Source: CAIRTM01 sp963723235 (GTDB lineage Bacteria; Desulfobacterota; WTBG01; CAIYCZ01; CAIRTM01). From it: a DNA stretch of 64,000 nucleotides. The stretch covers positions 248,001-312,000 of the forward strand of contig CAVRPV010000006.1 of the NCBI GenBank assembly GCA_963723235.1, given 5' to 3'. Position numbers and translations under genes: made by a program. The notes under the pieces are model-generated. The model saw only the letters and a program-made list of their open reading frames with translations. It did not search any database and was not told the origin of the DNA. Each line of letters starts with the position of its first letter. Positions within the stretch are counted from its first letter, which is position 1. Shown piece after piece: positions 37,344-45,764 of this stretch.

Positions 37344-38684
37344 TTACTGTGACATACTGTCGCTCAGGGTTTTACCCTGCTGATTGACGATCTTGTCCCA
37401 GACATCGGGGCGCTCTTTTTTGATGCGATCATCATGCTTGTGAATTGCATTCCACATCATGCGCGGCGAGGCATACTGGCTCCAGGATCCGTCCATGGTC
37501 ACGTCGTCAAGCAGCGAGAACAGATAGACGACCTGCTCATCGCTGTAGTAGGGAATAAGCGCATAACCGCTCTGCACCTGCATCATGCCGTCATCGTTGA
37601 ACTCAAACGTTTCCTGCCAGGTCTTGGTATAGTCCGCAAAACCGGGCTTGCCGTCAAATTCTTTTACCAGCGCTTCGGCTGCCCAGAGCCCGCAGTTAAG
37701 CGCGCCCTGCATCTGGGTCTCAACAAAGGACGCGGCATCGCCGATCACCAGCACGTTGCCCCTGTAGGGTACCTTCAACGGCGCGAACGCCTTGGTCATA
37801 CAGGAGTGCCGCTGTTCGATCTTGGCATTTTCGAACATATGGGCTACCGGGCTCTTTTTTGTGAAATGCTCGAACAGACCCTCCGGCATCTGCGCCGGAT
37901 GCCCGATCAGGATAACATCAGCCCAGTCAAAGTGACCGGCAGGGCCGGTACCCAGCAGCGGGGCGAAGTTTGAGCCATAGCACAGGCCCCAGAAACCGCA
38001 CCATTCCTCCGGGCTGTAGTTCTTAACATTGGACATGTAATAGGCCAGGGTCAGGGCGGAGGCGAAGTAAATCCGGCCGTCATTCATTCCCAGAGACTGG
38101 GCAACCTGGGCACTGGCGCCGTCAGCAGCAACAACCTTGCGGGCTTCCATGGTGAAGCGCTTGCCCTTGCTCACGCATTTGAGCAGCACGCCCTCGGCTC
38201 CGCCGCGGTCACGTGCTTCGTAACAGGTTGTCTCTGGCATATATTCAATTTTCAGGGCCAGCACCTGATTGAGCAGCTGCTGCAGAAAACCGGCCTTGTC
38301 GTACTTCCAGGCAAAAGGGTGCCGATCCGGCCAGGCATAATGAGCATTGTGCTTCAAATCGGCCGAATAGTAATATTTGTTGCGCACCGGGCACAGGGGG
38401 CCGATATACTCGACCTCCCAGCCGAACCGGGTCGACTTGATGACATTGCGTGTTCCTGGAGGAATCCAACCGTTGGAATCAAGCTCTGCACCCACATCAA
38501 CCGTGATCGTATCACCGTTATACTTTTCCTCCAGAATAATGTGCTCGCTGCAATAGCGGGTCATCTTGGAGATATCCTTGCGTTTCTCGATAATTACGCA
38601 TTTCAGCCCTCTTTTGGCCGCTTTGATCGCGGTATACAGCCCGCCGGGGCCGGCACCGACTATGGCAACATCATAAACAGACAT
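37344..38684 (-). CDS. Geranylgeranyl-reductase-family FAD oxidoreductase
   Basis: 446 residues. N-terminal dinucleotide motif VAIVGAGPGGLYTAIKAAKRG, middle VVAADGASAQVAQSLG and the second FAD motif NVLVIGDAASFVETQMQGALNCG identify the GGR/FixC superfamily. Such proteins reduce isoprenoid double bonds or pass electrons to quinone. It is the last gene of the operon with NuoE/NuoF-like and PorB/PorD-like proteins and ferredoxins, so it probably receives electrons from NAD(P)H or ferredoxin through them. The substrate is not evident. No membrane segments, so cytoplasmic or peripheral. Confidence 0.82.
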   Translation of the reverse strand: MSVYDVAIVGAGPGGLYTAIKAAKRGLKCVIIEKRKDISKMTRYCSEHIILEEKYNGDTITVDVGAELDSNGWIPPGTRNVIKSTRFGWEVEYIGPLCPVRNKYYYSADLKHNAHYAWPDRHPFAWKYDKAGFLQQLLNQVLALKIEYMPETTCYEARDRGGAEGVLLKCVSKGKRFTMEARKVVAADGASAQVAQSLGMNDGRIYFASALTLAYYMSNVKNYSPEEWCGFWGLCYGSNFAPLLGTGPAGHFDWADVILIGHPAQMPEGLFEHFTKKSPVAHMFENAKIEQRHSCMTKAFAPLKVPYRGNVLVIGDAASFVETQMQGALNCGLWAAEALVKEFDGKPGFADYTKTWQETFEFNDDGMMQVQSGYALIPYYSDEQVVYLFSLLDDVTMDGSWSQYASPRMMWNAIHKHDDRIKKERPDVWDKIVNQQGKTLSDSMSQ

Positions 38685-38715
38685 GTCTGGTTCCTCCGTG
38701 CATGTTTAATTTCTT

Positions 38716-39654
38716 TTAGCTGAGTGCTCCAGCCGGACAATACCTTTCGCAGGTATGACAGGCCATACAGTTTTTCTCATATACCTTGGCGTATTTTTTA
38801 TACCCGCCCTGGTCGTCAAGCTCAAGCGCGCCGACCGGGCAGTTTTCCATGCAGGAGCCGCATCCCAGACATTTGTCCTTATCAACCACGATGTACTCGC
38901 GGCAGGACGGACACAGGTTGAAAAACTGGGGAAGGCTGAAGTACTCTTTCTCCAGCTTTGTAAGGTGCGGAACAGGCGCGAACGGATTGCCGCATTTGGT
39001 GCAGACTTTCAGCGCATATTCCACCTGCCAGTTCAGAATCTCACGCTTGGGACCCTCCTGCTTCGCGCCTTCAGGCGAACACGTTGCAGAGGCCTCAAGA
39101 TCGTTTTTCTTGATAATGCCGGTCGGGCAGACGTAGGCGCATGAGCCGCAGGCAATACAGTCGTCGGCTGACTGGTGAAACGGGCTGTCAACCACCTTGC
39201 CGGCACCGCGGCCGGCAAACTGAATGGCCCCCGCACCGACAACCTCGTTGCAGGCCCGCACGCACAGGCCGCACAGGATGCAGTACTCGTTGTCTTTTCC
39301 CCACTCAGTGCTGCTGTCAACAACGCCGTATTCACGCGCCAGATCCTGCACCGCCTTTACGTTGGGACAGCGCGCCAAAAGCAGCTCAACCACGAGCTTG
39401 CGGCCGGCGATAACCCGATCACTATGTGTCTTAATTACCATGCCCTCTGCAGCCGGAAAGGTGCAGGCAGCCTCTACTGTCGTGCGATTATTCTGCTCGA
39501 TCTCAACGATGCACATGCGGCAGGCCCCATAGGACTTGAGCGCATCATTGGAGCAGAGGGTTGGAATATCAATTCCATTGGCGCGCGCGGCCTCAAGCAC
39601 GGTTGCGCCTTCCTTTGCCTTGATGTTCTTGCCGTTAATTTTTAATTTCAGCAT
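38716..39654 (-). CDS. [2Fe-2S]/[4Fe-4S] electron-transfer subunit (NuoG/HndD N-terminal-like)
   Basis: 312 residues. The N-terminal plant-type [2Fe-2S] domain has Cys at 34, 45, 48 and about 62 (CSNDALKSYGACRMC). The next block, which in NuoG carries the His-Cys3 cluster, keeps only one Cys (LLLARCPNVKAVQDLAREYG). Two [4Fe-4S] motifs follow (CILCGLCVRAC, CIACGSCAYVC), then a CTKC/CPSC ribbon, and finally two more ferredoxin motifs (CLGCGSCMENC, CMACHTCERYC). It should be an electron wire between the NuoEF-like pair and the terminal flavoprotein, whose gene follows 31 bp later. Confidence 0.85.
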   Translation of the reverse strand: MLKLKINGKNIKAKEGATVLEAARANGIDIPTLCSNDALKSYGACRMCIVEIEQNNRTTVEAACTFPAAEGMVIKTHSDRVIAGRKLVVELLLARCPNVKAVQDLAREYGVVDSSTEWGKDNEYCILCGLCVRACNEVVGAGAIQFAGRGAGKVVDSPFHQSADDCIACGSCAYVCPTGIIKKNDLEASATCSPEGAKQEGPKREILNWQVEYALKVCTKCGNPFAPVPHLTKLEKEYFSLPQFFNLCPSCREYIVVDKDKCLGCGSCMENCPVGALELDDQGGYKKYAKVYEKNCMACHTCERYCPAGALS

Positions 39655-39685
39655 GATCCTTCCTCTATTCCAATATATGAGTGTC

Positions 39686-41671
39686 TCAATTAATAGTTTT
39701 CAGCATCTTCCCGTTCACGTCCTTGGAGAAATGCTTCATCACCGTCAGTATCGGAGCGGCTGCGGTCTTGCCCAGCGCGCAAAAGCAGGCTGTACTCATG
39801 GCCTCGCCCATGCTTTTCACCAGGGCCAGCTGCGCCTTGGTTCCACGCCCTTCAGCAATACAGCTCACGATTTCATTGAGGCGCTTGACACCTTCCCGGC
39901 ACGGCGTGCACTTGCCGCATGACTCCTCCAGGAAAAACTCGGTCAGGAAACGGGCCACATCCACCACATCGCAGTCCTCATCCATCACCAGCAAGCCGCC
40001 GGAACCCAGCAGACTGCCGGCTTTATTGAGCGCATCATAGTCGAGTTTCAGTTTCAGCTGTGCAGCGGGCAGGATACCTCCCGAGGGACCGCCGGTCTGG
40101 AAGGCCTTCACCTTCTTACCGCTGGCCGTGCCCTTGCCGAAAATGTCGATAATATCGCCGATGACCGTACCCATGCTTACTTCCACCCAGCAGGGCTGCG
40201 CCACGTTGCCGGAAAGGGCCACGATCTTGGTGCCTTTGCTGGAGGGTGTGCCGATACCGGCGAACCATTTGCCGCCCTTGAGCACAATGGCGGAAATATT
40301 GGAAAGAGTTTCAAGGTTGTTCACCACAGTGGGCTTATTGTTGAGGCCCGCATGCACAGGCAGCGGGGGACGGGGACGCGGCTCGGCAAAGGAGCCTTCC
40401 AGCGCATTCAGAAGCGCGGTTTCCTCACCGCACACATACGCGCCGCCGCCGCGTTTTACCTTGAGCGTAAAGGCGAATCCACTGCCCAGGATATTACTGC
40501 CCAGCAGTCCGACCTTCACAGCCTGGTCAATCGCAATCTGAACCCGCTCTGCAGCCAGGACATAGCGGTCGTTTAAATACACATAGCCTTCATCCGCACC
40601 CACGGCATACCCGGCGAGGATCATACCCTCGATCAGCATGTGCGGATCGGACTCGAGAAAACTTTTATGCAGGCCGATTTCAGGGTCGCCTTCACTGCCG
40701 TTGCAGACAATGTATTTCTTACTACCTGCCGCCTTGCTGCAGGCCTCCCACTTGATGCCTGCCGGGAAACCGGCGCCGCCGCGGCCGCGCAGTTTGGAGT
40801 CCTTGACCTCACGGATAACATCAGCGGGCTTCATGCCGCCCAGGGCCTTGGCAAGCGCCTGATAGCCGCCCAAAGCAATATATTCCTCAATGCGGTCAGG
40901 AGCAATAATGCCGGCATTGCGCGAAACAATTTTTTGCTGTTTTTTGAAAAAAGCCAGCTTGCCGGCTTCCTTGACGCCCGCAAACGATGCAGGAATCTTA
41001 TCGTCGGCGTATTTAATCTTCACGCCGGTAGCATCCACCTTCACGGTATCAATGCGCATCAGCGCCAGATCATCAACCACCTTACCGGCGGCAGCTGCCT
41101 TAACGATATCAGCGGCATTGTCAGCAGTGACGTTTCCGTAGACCACGCAGGGTTTACCAGCCTTGATAACGCTCACCACCGGTTCGGCCCAGCTCATGCC
41201 GTTGGAGCCGACCAGCACTACATCCGCGCTGACTTTCTGTTTCTTTATCGCATCCTGCAGGGCCGCTGCAACATTGCCGGCGCCTTTGGCACATCCGCAG
41301 GAAGCGCTGCTCACGGTAATTCTCAGGGTTTTGGACACAAGCAGTTCCTGCCCGGCAGCTTTCATCTTTGCCAGATCAGCAGCGTTCTTGACCGTGCCCG
41401 TGACCTTCCAGGCAACCTTTTTAGCTGTACCAATCTTTGCCGCGGGCTTATCCAATCCCAAAACCGACATTAAAACACTGCGCTGCGGCTCGGGTAAATC
41501 CTGCTTCACCCAATCCTCAACCATTGTGCGGCTGATTTTTTTACCACCGGCCTTGGCTGCCAGCATCTCGGTAAGCTTTGGCTGCATCACAGCCCGCATC
41601 CCTTCAGGCACGGCGGCAATAACTTTATCAAATGTTTCCTGTCCATCGGGTAACCATTTTATATCTGACAT
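39686..41671 (-). CDS. NuoF-like NADH-binding flavoprotein with extra N-terminal domain
   Basis: 661 residues. Residues 1-75 form a small helical PCP_red-like domain nearly identical in pattern to that of the next protein upstream. Then comes a thioredoxin-like domain in which two of the four [2Fe-2S] cysteines are replaced (VGSNGMSWAEP instead of the usual GCxGxC). The 51-kDa domain is intact: FMN site RGRGGAGFPAG, NAD site GADEGYVYLNDRY, SLBB region and [4Fe-4S] motif SCGKCTPC with a distal FCALG cysteine. It should oxidise NAD(P)H through FMN. Length and order resemble HndC/HoxF-type subunits. The ribosome binding site is aggagag. Confidence 0.85.
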   Translation of the reverse strand: MSDIKWLPDGQETFDKVIAAVPEGMRAVMQPKLTEMLAAKAGGKKISRTMVEDWVKQDLPEPQRSVLMSVLGLDKPAAKIGTAKKVAWKVTGTVKNAADLAKMKAAGQELLVSKTLRITVSSASCGCAKGAGNVAAALQDAIKKQKVSADVVLVGSNGMSWAEPVVSVIKAGKPCVVYGNVTADNAADIVKAAAAGKVVDDLALMRIDTVKVDATGVKIKYADDKIPASFAGVKEAGKLAFFKKQQKIVSRNAGIIAPDRIEEYIALGGYQALAKALGGMKPADVIREVKDSKLRGRGGAGFPAGIKWEACSKAAGSKKYIVCNGSEGDPEIGLHKSFLESDPHMLIEGMILAGYAVGADEGYVYLNDRYVLAAERVQIAIDQAVKVGLLGSNILGSGFAFTLKVKRGGGAYVCGEETALLNALEGSFAEPRPRPPLPVHAGLNNKPTVVNNLETLSNISAIVLKGGKWFAGIGTPSSKGTKIVALSGNVAQPCWVEVSMGTVIGDIIDIFGKGTASGKKVKAFQTGGPSGGILPAAQLKLKLDYDALNKAGSLLGSGGLLVMDEDCDVVDVARFLTEFFLEESCGKCTPCREGVKRLNEIVSCIAEGRGTKAQLALVKSMGEAMSTACFCALGKTAAAPILTVMKHFSKDVNGKMLKTIN

Positions 41672-41694
41672 GTTCCCGTCTCTCCTTTCAGGGA

Positions 41695-42612
41695 TTAATT
41701 GGATTCGCTAAAAATCTGCTCAAGCTTTGCCTGGGCCTGCACGCCGCTGAACACCTCGCCGTCGACCATGATGGCCGGTGCTACATTGGCACAGCCCAGA
41801 TCCCGGGCGGTTTCAAGGGTAATGTCAGCGCCGGTCTGGGCGATTTTTGCTTTAATCTGCTTGAGCAGCTTGCCGCCGCCGTTGACATATGCGCCGGTCG
41901 ATGTGCACACCGTAATAATGTGCTTGCCGGGCTTTTGAAGCCTGAACGCGCTGTAACAGGTCAGCAGCCGGTACATGGTCGCCATGGGCACGCCCTTGCG
42001 CTGGCTGATCGTGACAATCGCCTCGCGGGGACAGTAGCCAAACTCAGCCTGAACCGCGTGCAGCAGGCCGATAACCGTTTCCTGGCCGCCAACAGTTGTT
42101 TCAATCAATTGCTCAAGATTACTGAGATCAACGCCGCCCATGGTGGCGAAGGCTTTCAGAATAGCTGTCTTAAACGGGTCGGGCACGATTTCCTTCACGA
42201 TCGCAAGCACATGTTCTTCGGCAATCGGGCCGCCCTGGGCCTTGCCGTTGGCAATACCCATGAGTTTGCCGCGAAAAACCTCCCGCATCATGTCAGGCAC
42301 TTCCTGCAGCATGCGCTCAAACATGACCTCGGCTTCACCCTGCCACCCTGCCGCTGCTCCAACCGGGGCTGCAGGCTTGTCGCCGTCGGGCTTCATACCC
42401 AGGGCCGCCATCAGCGCGCTGCGCTGCGGCTCGGGCAAATCCTCTTTTACCCAGGTTTTAACCAGATCAGCGCTCACCGACTGCCCGGCGGCCTTGCCGG
42501 CCAGCATCTGCAGCAGCTTGGGCTTAATGGCGTCGCGCATCGCTTCAGGCACAGCAGCCATGAGCTTATCAAATGTTTTCTGTCCATCAGGTAACCATTT
42601 TATATCCGACAT
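41695..42612 (-). CDS. NuoE-like thioredoxin-fold subunit with degenerate [2Fe-2S] site
   Basis: 305 residues. Residues 1-75 match the N-terminal domain of the neighbouring NuoF-like protein (both begin MSDIKWLPDGQ and contain DLPEPQRS). A second short helical stretch (residues 95-150) resembles another copy. The C-terminal 150 residues are the NuoE fold (VIGLLHAVQAEFGYCPREA, then ITVCTSTGAY). Of the four cysteines expected, only two remain: VCTSTGAY lacks the second, and DLGCANVAP lacks the first of CxxxC. The cluster is therefore probably absent or altered. It may be a structural partner of the NuoF-like protein. Confidence 0.82.
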   Translation of the reverse strand: MSDIKWLPDGQKTFDKLMAAVPEAMRDAIKPKLLQMLAGKAAGQSVSADLVKTWVKEDLPEPQRSALMAALGMKPDGDKPAAPVGAAAGWQGEAEVMFERMLQEVPDMMREVFRGKLMGIANGKAQGGPIAEEHVLAIVKEIVPDPFKTAILKAFATMGGVDLSNLEQLIETTVGGQETVIGLLHAVQAEFGYCPREAIVTISQRKGVPMATMYRLLTCYSAFRLQKPGKHIITVCTSTGAYVNGGGKLLKQIKAKIAQTGADITLETARDLGCANVAPAIMVDGEVFSGVQAQAKLEQIFSESN

Positions 42613-42655
42613 GTTCCCGTTCTCCTTTCAGGGATGCTCGAAGAGATGGCAGCCG

Positions 42656-43342
42656 CTATTCGGGCTGAACCTTCTCAAGCAGTTTTTTATATTCTTTTTC
42701 CACCGTTGCCGCAGCGCTTTTCACCTGGGCGGCGCTTATCTTTTCAAAGCGGCCCTGCGCACGAATGTATTCTTCAATGGCTCTGGGCTTCAGCGTTTTG
42801 TTGGTCAGATTGTAAAAACCGCTTGCAACTTCGTAGAGCGGAAACACCAGGGTTTCAACTGCCTTAAAACCGACCTTGACGGTGTTCTCGGTGGGATACT
42901 TCCAGGCTGACGGACAGGGAGTCAGGATATGAATATAGGCGCTGCCTTCAGCCTCCATGGCGCGCTGTACTTTTTCCATAAGGTCGAAAGGATAGCTGGG
43001 GCAGGCGGTGGCAACATAGGCAATGCCTTCAGCCACGGCCACAGCCGGCAGTTTTTTCACAAGCGCGTCCTGCAGGGAATTGGAGGGTTCATCATCAAAA
43101 CAGATGACAAGCTCGTTTTTTCCTTTTTTAACGCGCATGAAAGCCGCATCGGTTTTGACGCCGAACAGATCGGCTCCGCTGCGACGCGTGCAGACTGCGC
43201 CGTCCAAGGCTTTTTCCAGCGCTTTGCCGACCAGACGGGCCGCAAGCGATACGCCGCAGCCAATGCAGGTGTCACTGTGTTTGGGATCGAAATATTCCTG
43301 GGTCGGAATAAAATTGGGAACCATCAAGCTGTATTTATCCAT
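42656..43342 (-). CDS. PorB-like (2-oxoacid:ferredoxin oxidoreductase beta) protein lacking the TPP core
   Basis: 228 residues against about 300 for PorB. The start (DTCIGCGVSLAARLVGKAL) and the end (YVATACPSYPFDLMEKVQRAM, ILTPCPSAW, FPLYEVASG) match PorB. However, the central part with the thiamine-pyrophosphate Mg motif (GDGG..DNxxYxNTG) is replaced by about 30 unrelated residues. The frame is continuous, so this is not a frameshift. No alpha or gamma subunit gene is present. Normal oxoacid decarboxylation is unlikely; an electron-transfer or substrate-binding role is inferred. The start codon is 3 bp after the PorD-like gene. Confidence 0.75.
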   Translation of the reverse strand: MDKYSLMVPNFIPTQEYFDPKHSDTCIGCGVSLAARLVGKALEKALDGAVCTRRSGADLFGVKTDAAFMRVKKGKNELVICFDDEPSNSLQDALVKKLPAVAVAEGIAYVATACPSYPFDLMEKVQRAMEAEGSAYIHILTPCPSAWKYPTENTVKVGFKAVETLVFPLYEVASGFYNLTNKTLKPRAIEEYIRAQGRFEKISAAQVKSAAATVEKEYKKLLEKVQPE

Positions 43343-43344
43343 CG

Positions 43345-43626
43345 TTATGCCTCCTCAACCATGCCGATAACACCAAACCAGCACTCGCGATGACAGACCC
43401 CGCAACCGGAACATCTGTCGGTATTTGCTTCAAAAAAGCCGTCATCCTGACGGACAACAGCGCCATGTGGACAATAAATATAGCAGATCCCGCAGCGAAC
43501 ACAGCGGTCCTTGTCCCATTCCGGCCGCGCGACCACTCGGTTGCCGGGCTTGAACGCTTTGGCAGCGCCTGTCTGTACAGCTATGCACCGTAATGTTTTG
43601 TTTGATACTTTAGCCTTGGATTCCAA
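43345..43626 (-). CDS. PorD-like 2x[4Fe-4S] ferredoxin subunit
   Basis: 93 residues. Two ferredoxin motifs, CVRCGICYIYCPHGAV and CSGCGVCHRECWFGV, follow a PorD-type leader (GNRVVARPEWDKDRC). In pyruvate:ferredoxin oxidoreductase this subunit carries electrons from the TPP site to ferredoxin. Its end (GAGGAGGCATAACGATGG) supplies the ribosome binding site of the PorB-like gene, so the pair is tightly coupled. Confidence 0.85.
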   Translation of the reverse strand: MESKAKVSNKTLRCIAVQTGAAKAFKPGNRVVARPEWDKDRCVRCGICYIYCPHGAVVRQDDGFFEANTDRCSGCGVCHRECWFGVIGMVEEA

Positions 43627-43701
43627 AACCTGCTCCTTTCACATCTGCATCTCTGGAAAAAAGAGTGCAACTGGTTGTTTAAGCGTTTTTAAAAAGGCCT
43701 G

Positions 43702-43872
43702 TTAAATCTCCTGCGGAGCCTTAACCGGACAGACCTTGACGCATGTTTTACATTCCAGGCACAGCGCGGCTTCAATAAACGCACGATCTTTTACGAAGCG
43801 AATTGCTGTTCGCGGGCAAAGATCAACGCATCCTCCGCAGCCGACACATGTTTCACGTGCTACTCGTACCAT
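43702..43872 (-). CDS. Small 2x[4Fe-4S] ferredoxin
   Basis: A 56-residue protein, first gene of the redox operon, with motifs CVGCGGCVDLCPRTAI and CLECKTCVKVCPVKA. The second has the unusual CxxCxxC spacing CLECKTC but keeps the final CP. The start at 43872 has a strong ribosome binding site (aaggagg). It probably passes electrons to or from the complex. The stop codon is 75 bp before the PorD-like gene. Confidence 0.85.
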   Translation of the reverse strand: MVRVARETCVGCGGCVDLCPRTAIRFVKDRAFIEAALCLECKTCVKVCPVKAPQEI

Positions 43873-44229
43873 GGCTTGCCTCCTTAATTGAATACAATAA
43901 CAATTAATTATAGTATAATAATTTCACATCAAGCTACCAGGCATTCCCACAAAAGCATTAGCAATATAAATAATTCGGCCGCTAACCTTTTGCAGACTGG
44001 CGATTATAACCAGTTTGCCCCAAAGAGTCAAGCAATATGCTGAACAACGGGGGAAATTTATCAGTAAGCGCCTTGCGGTTGACTTGGGTCCGGCGATATA
44101 CTACAGTGCTTGAACGTTTCACAACAAAAAGACCATTTCGCTGTCTGATGACACGTTTTTTATGCGCCGCATCCCTGTGATGAGCATGGTTCAGGCGTAT
44201 AGCATGAATGCGCGCAGCCCATGTCCGCC
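43873..44229. promoter_or_regulatory. Divergent intergenic region between the redox operon and glgA
   Basis: 357 bp without a gene. The part near 43895-43930 is A/T-rich and contains tataat read towards the redox operon, probably its promoter, though no well-spaced -35 box is clear. A small hairpin (ctggcgattataaccag) lies near 43998-44014. No glgA promoter could be assigned. Confidence 0.35.
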
Positions 44230-45696
44230 ATGAATATAGTCTTTGTTTCTTCAGAAGTCGAACCCTTTGCGAAAACCGGCGGGCTGGCCGATGTGTGCGG
44301 GGCCCTGCCCCGCAGCATTGCTCAGCGCGGCGAGCGGATATCCGTTATAACCCCCTTCTATCGCGAAACCAGCCTGCGAATACAAAACCCTGTCATTGTT
44401 GCTGCTTTTCCTGTTTCCGCGGGTCAGCACACATTTCATGTGCAGGTGCTGGCTGAGCGGGCGCCGGGTGACATTCCCGTATATTTCGTGCGCTGCGATG
44501 AGCTCTTTGACCGCGACGGCATCTATGAAAGCGCAGGCCGGGCTTTTAGCGACAATCACCTGCGCTTCATCTGCTTCAGCAAAGCAGTGACAGGCTTTTG
44601 CCACGCAGCCGGCCTGCAGCCCGATATCCTGCATCTCAATGACTGGCAGACAGCCCTGATCGCCGCTTTTTTACGGCAGCAGTCCGAACACGAACCGCTG
44701 CTGCATGGCTGCGCGTCCGTGCTGACCATACATAATCTTGCATATCAGGGTGTGTTCCCGCCTGAGGTTTTCGATCTGACCGGCCTGCCGCCCTCTTTTT
44801 GGAACCCCGGCCAGCTTGAATTCTGGGGCCAGATCAATTTCCTCAAAGCCGGGATCGTGAACGCTGACCTGATTACAACCGTAAGCCCCACCTATGCCCG
44901 CGAGATCACCGAACCAGAATTCGGATGCGGGCTTGAAGGGGTTCTGGCCACGCGCACGCAGGATCTGTGCGGTATTTTAAACGGTGCGGATTATGATGCC
45001 TGGAACCCTGCGTGCGACCCCCTGATCAAAACCGGCTACGACGCGCACAATCTATCGGGCAAACGAATCTGCAAGCGCGACCTCATCGAGCGTTTCAGGC
45101 TCAACCCGGCGCTCATGAAGCGGCCGCTCATCGGCTGCATTTCCCGGCTTGTCGACCAGAAAGGCTTTGACCTGATCGCCGGTATTTTTGATGATCTGCT
45201 GAAAATGGATATGGGGTTTGTGCTGCTGGGCACTGGTGAACAGCGCTATCATTCGTTCTTCGCGCGCATGGCAAAACTGCATCCCGACCGCGTGGGCGTA
45301 CTCCTGGCCTATGACAATACGGCCGCGCATCACATTGAGGCCGGCTGCGATCTGTTTTTGATGCCGTCGCGCTTTGAGCCCTGCGGTTTGACGCAAATAT
45401 ACAGCCTCAAATACGGCACCGTGCCAATCGTGCGCGAAACCGGCGGTCTGGCCGACACCATCAGCGACTGTGACGAAAATCCTGTTAGCGGCAATGGATT
45501 TACCTTCACACCCTGCAGCGGAGAGGCCCTGCTTGATGCGCTTATGCGCGCGCTTGCCTGCTACCAACAGCCAGTGCGCTGGCAGGCGCTCCTGCAGCGC
45601 TGCATGGCATATGATTTTTCATGGGATGTTTCGGCTGGGGCCTATTGTGAGCTCTACCGGAAAGCACGGAGCAAAAAAATAGGGGGCGGGAATTAG
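44230..45696 (+). CDS. glgA: Glycogen synthase (ADP-glucose, GT5)
   Basis: 488 residues. N-terminal KTGGLADV loop (VSSEVEPFAKTGGLADVCGALP) binds ADP-glucose; HLNDWQTAL, FLKAGIVNADLITTVSPTYAREI and the C-terminal nucleotide site SRFEPCGLTQIYSLKYGTVPIVRETGGLADT are all present. It extends alpha-1,4-glucan chains from ADP-glucose in the cytoplasm. The start MNIVFVSSEV is the family norm; an alternative ATG is three codons upstream. No glgB or glgC neighbours here, so it is isolated from the rest of the pathway. Confidence 0.95.
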   Translation: MNIVFVSSEVEPFAKTGGLADVCGALPRSIAQRGERISVITPFYRETSLRIQNPVIVAAFPVSAGQHTFHVQVLAERAPGDIPVYFVRCDELFDRDGIYESAGRAFSDNHLRFICFSKAVTGFCHAAGLQPDILHLNDWQTALIAAFLRQQSEHEPLLHGCASVLTIHNLAYQGVFPPEVFDLTGLPPSFWNPGQLEFWGQINFLKAGIVNADLITTVSPTYAREITEPEFGCGLEGVLATRTQDLCGILNGADYDAWNPACDPLIKTGYDAHNLSGKRICKRDLIERFRLNPALMKRPLIGCISRLVDQKGFDLIAGIFDDLLKMDMGFVLLGTGEQRYHSFFARMAKLHPDRVGVLLAYDNTAAHHIEAGCDLFLMPSRFEPCGLTQIYSLKYGTVPIVRETGGLADTISDCDENPVSGNGFTFTPCSGEALLDALMRALACYQQPVRWQALLQRCMAYDFSWDVSAGAYCELYRKARSKKIGGGN

Positions 45697-45716
45697 TTCG
45701 GAGCTTACTGCGTTCG

Positions 45717-45749
45717 GTCCACAAAGTCCACCGCGTCCACACCGTCCAC
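45717..45749. repeat. 9-bp tandem repeat, inverted orientation
   Basis: Four GTCCAC units separated by three variable bases, the reverse complement of the GTGGAC family. It sits between the converging glgA and plsX genes. Confidence 0.75.
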
Positions 45750-45764
45750 TCTAAAAGCCCCGGC

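Noticed and set aside
41632..42594. A 320-codon plus-strand frame opposite the NuoE-like gene
   Set aside because: It is an antisense shadow rich in His, Gln and Arg, with no family resemblance.
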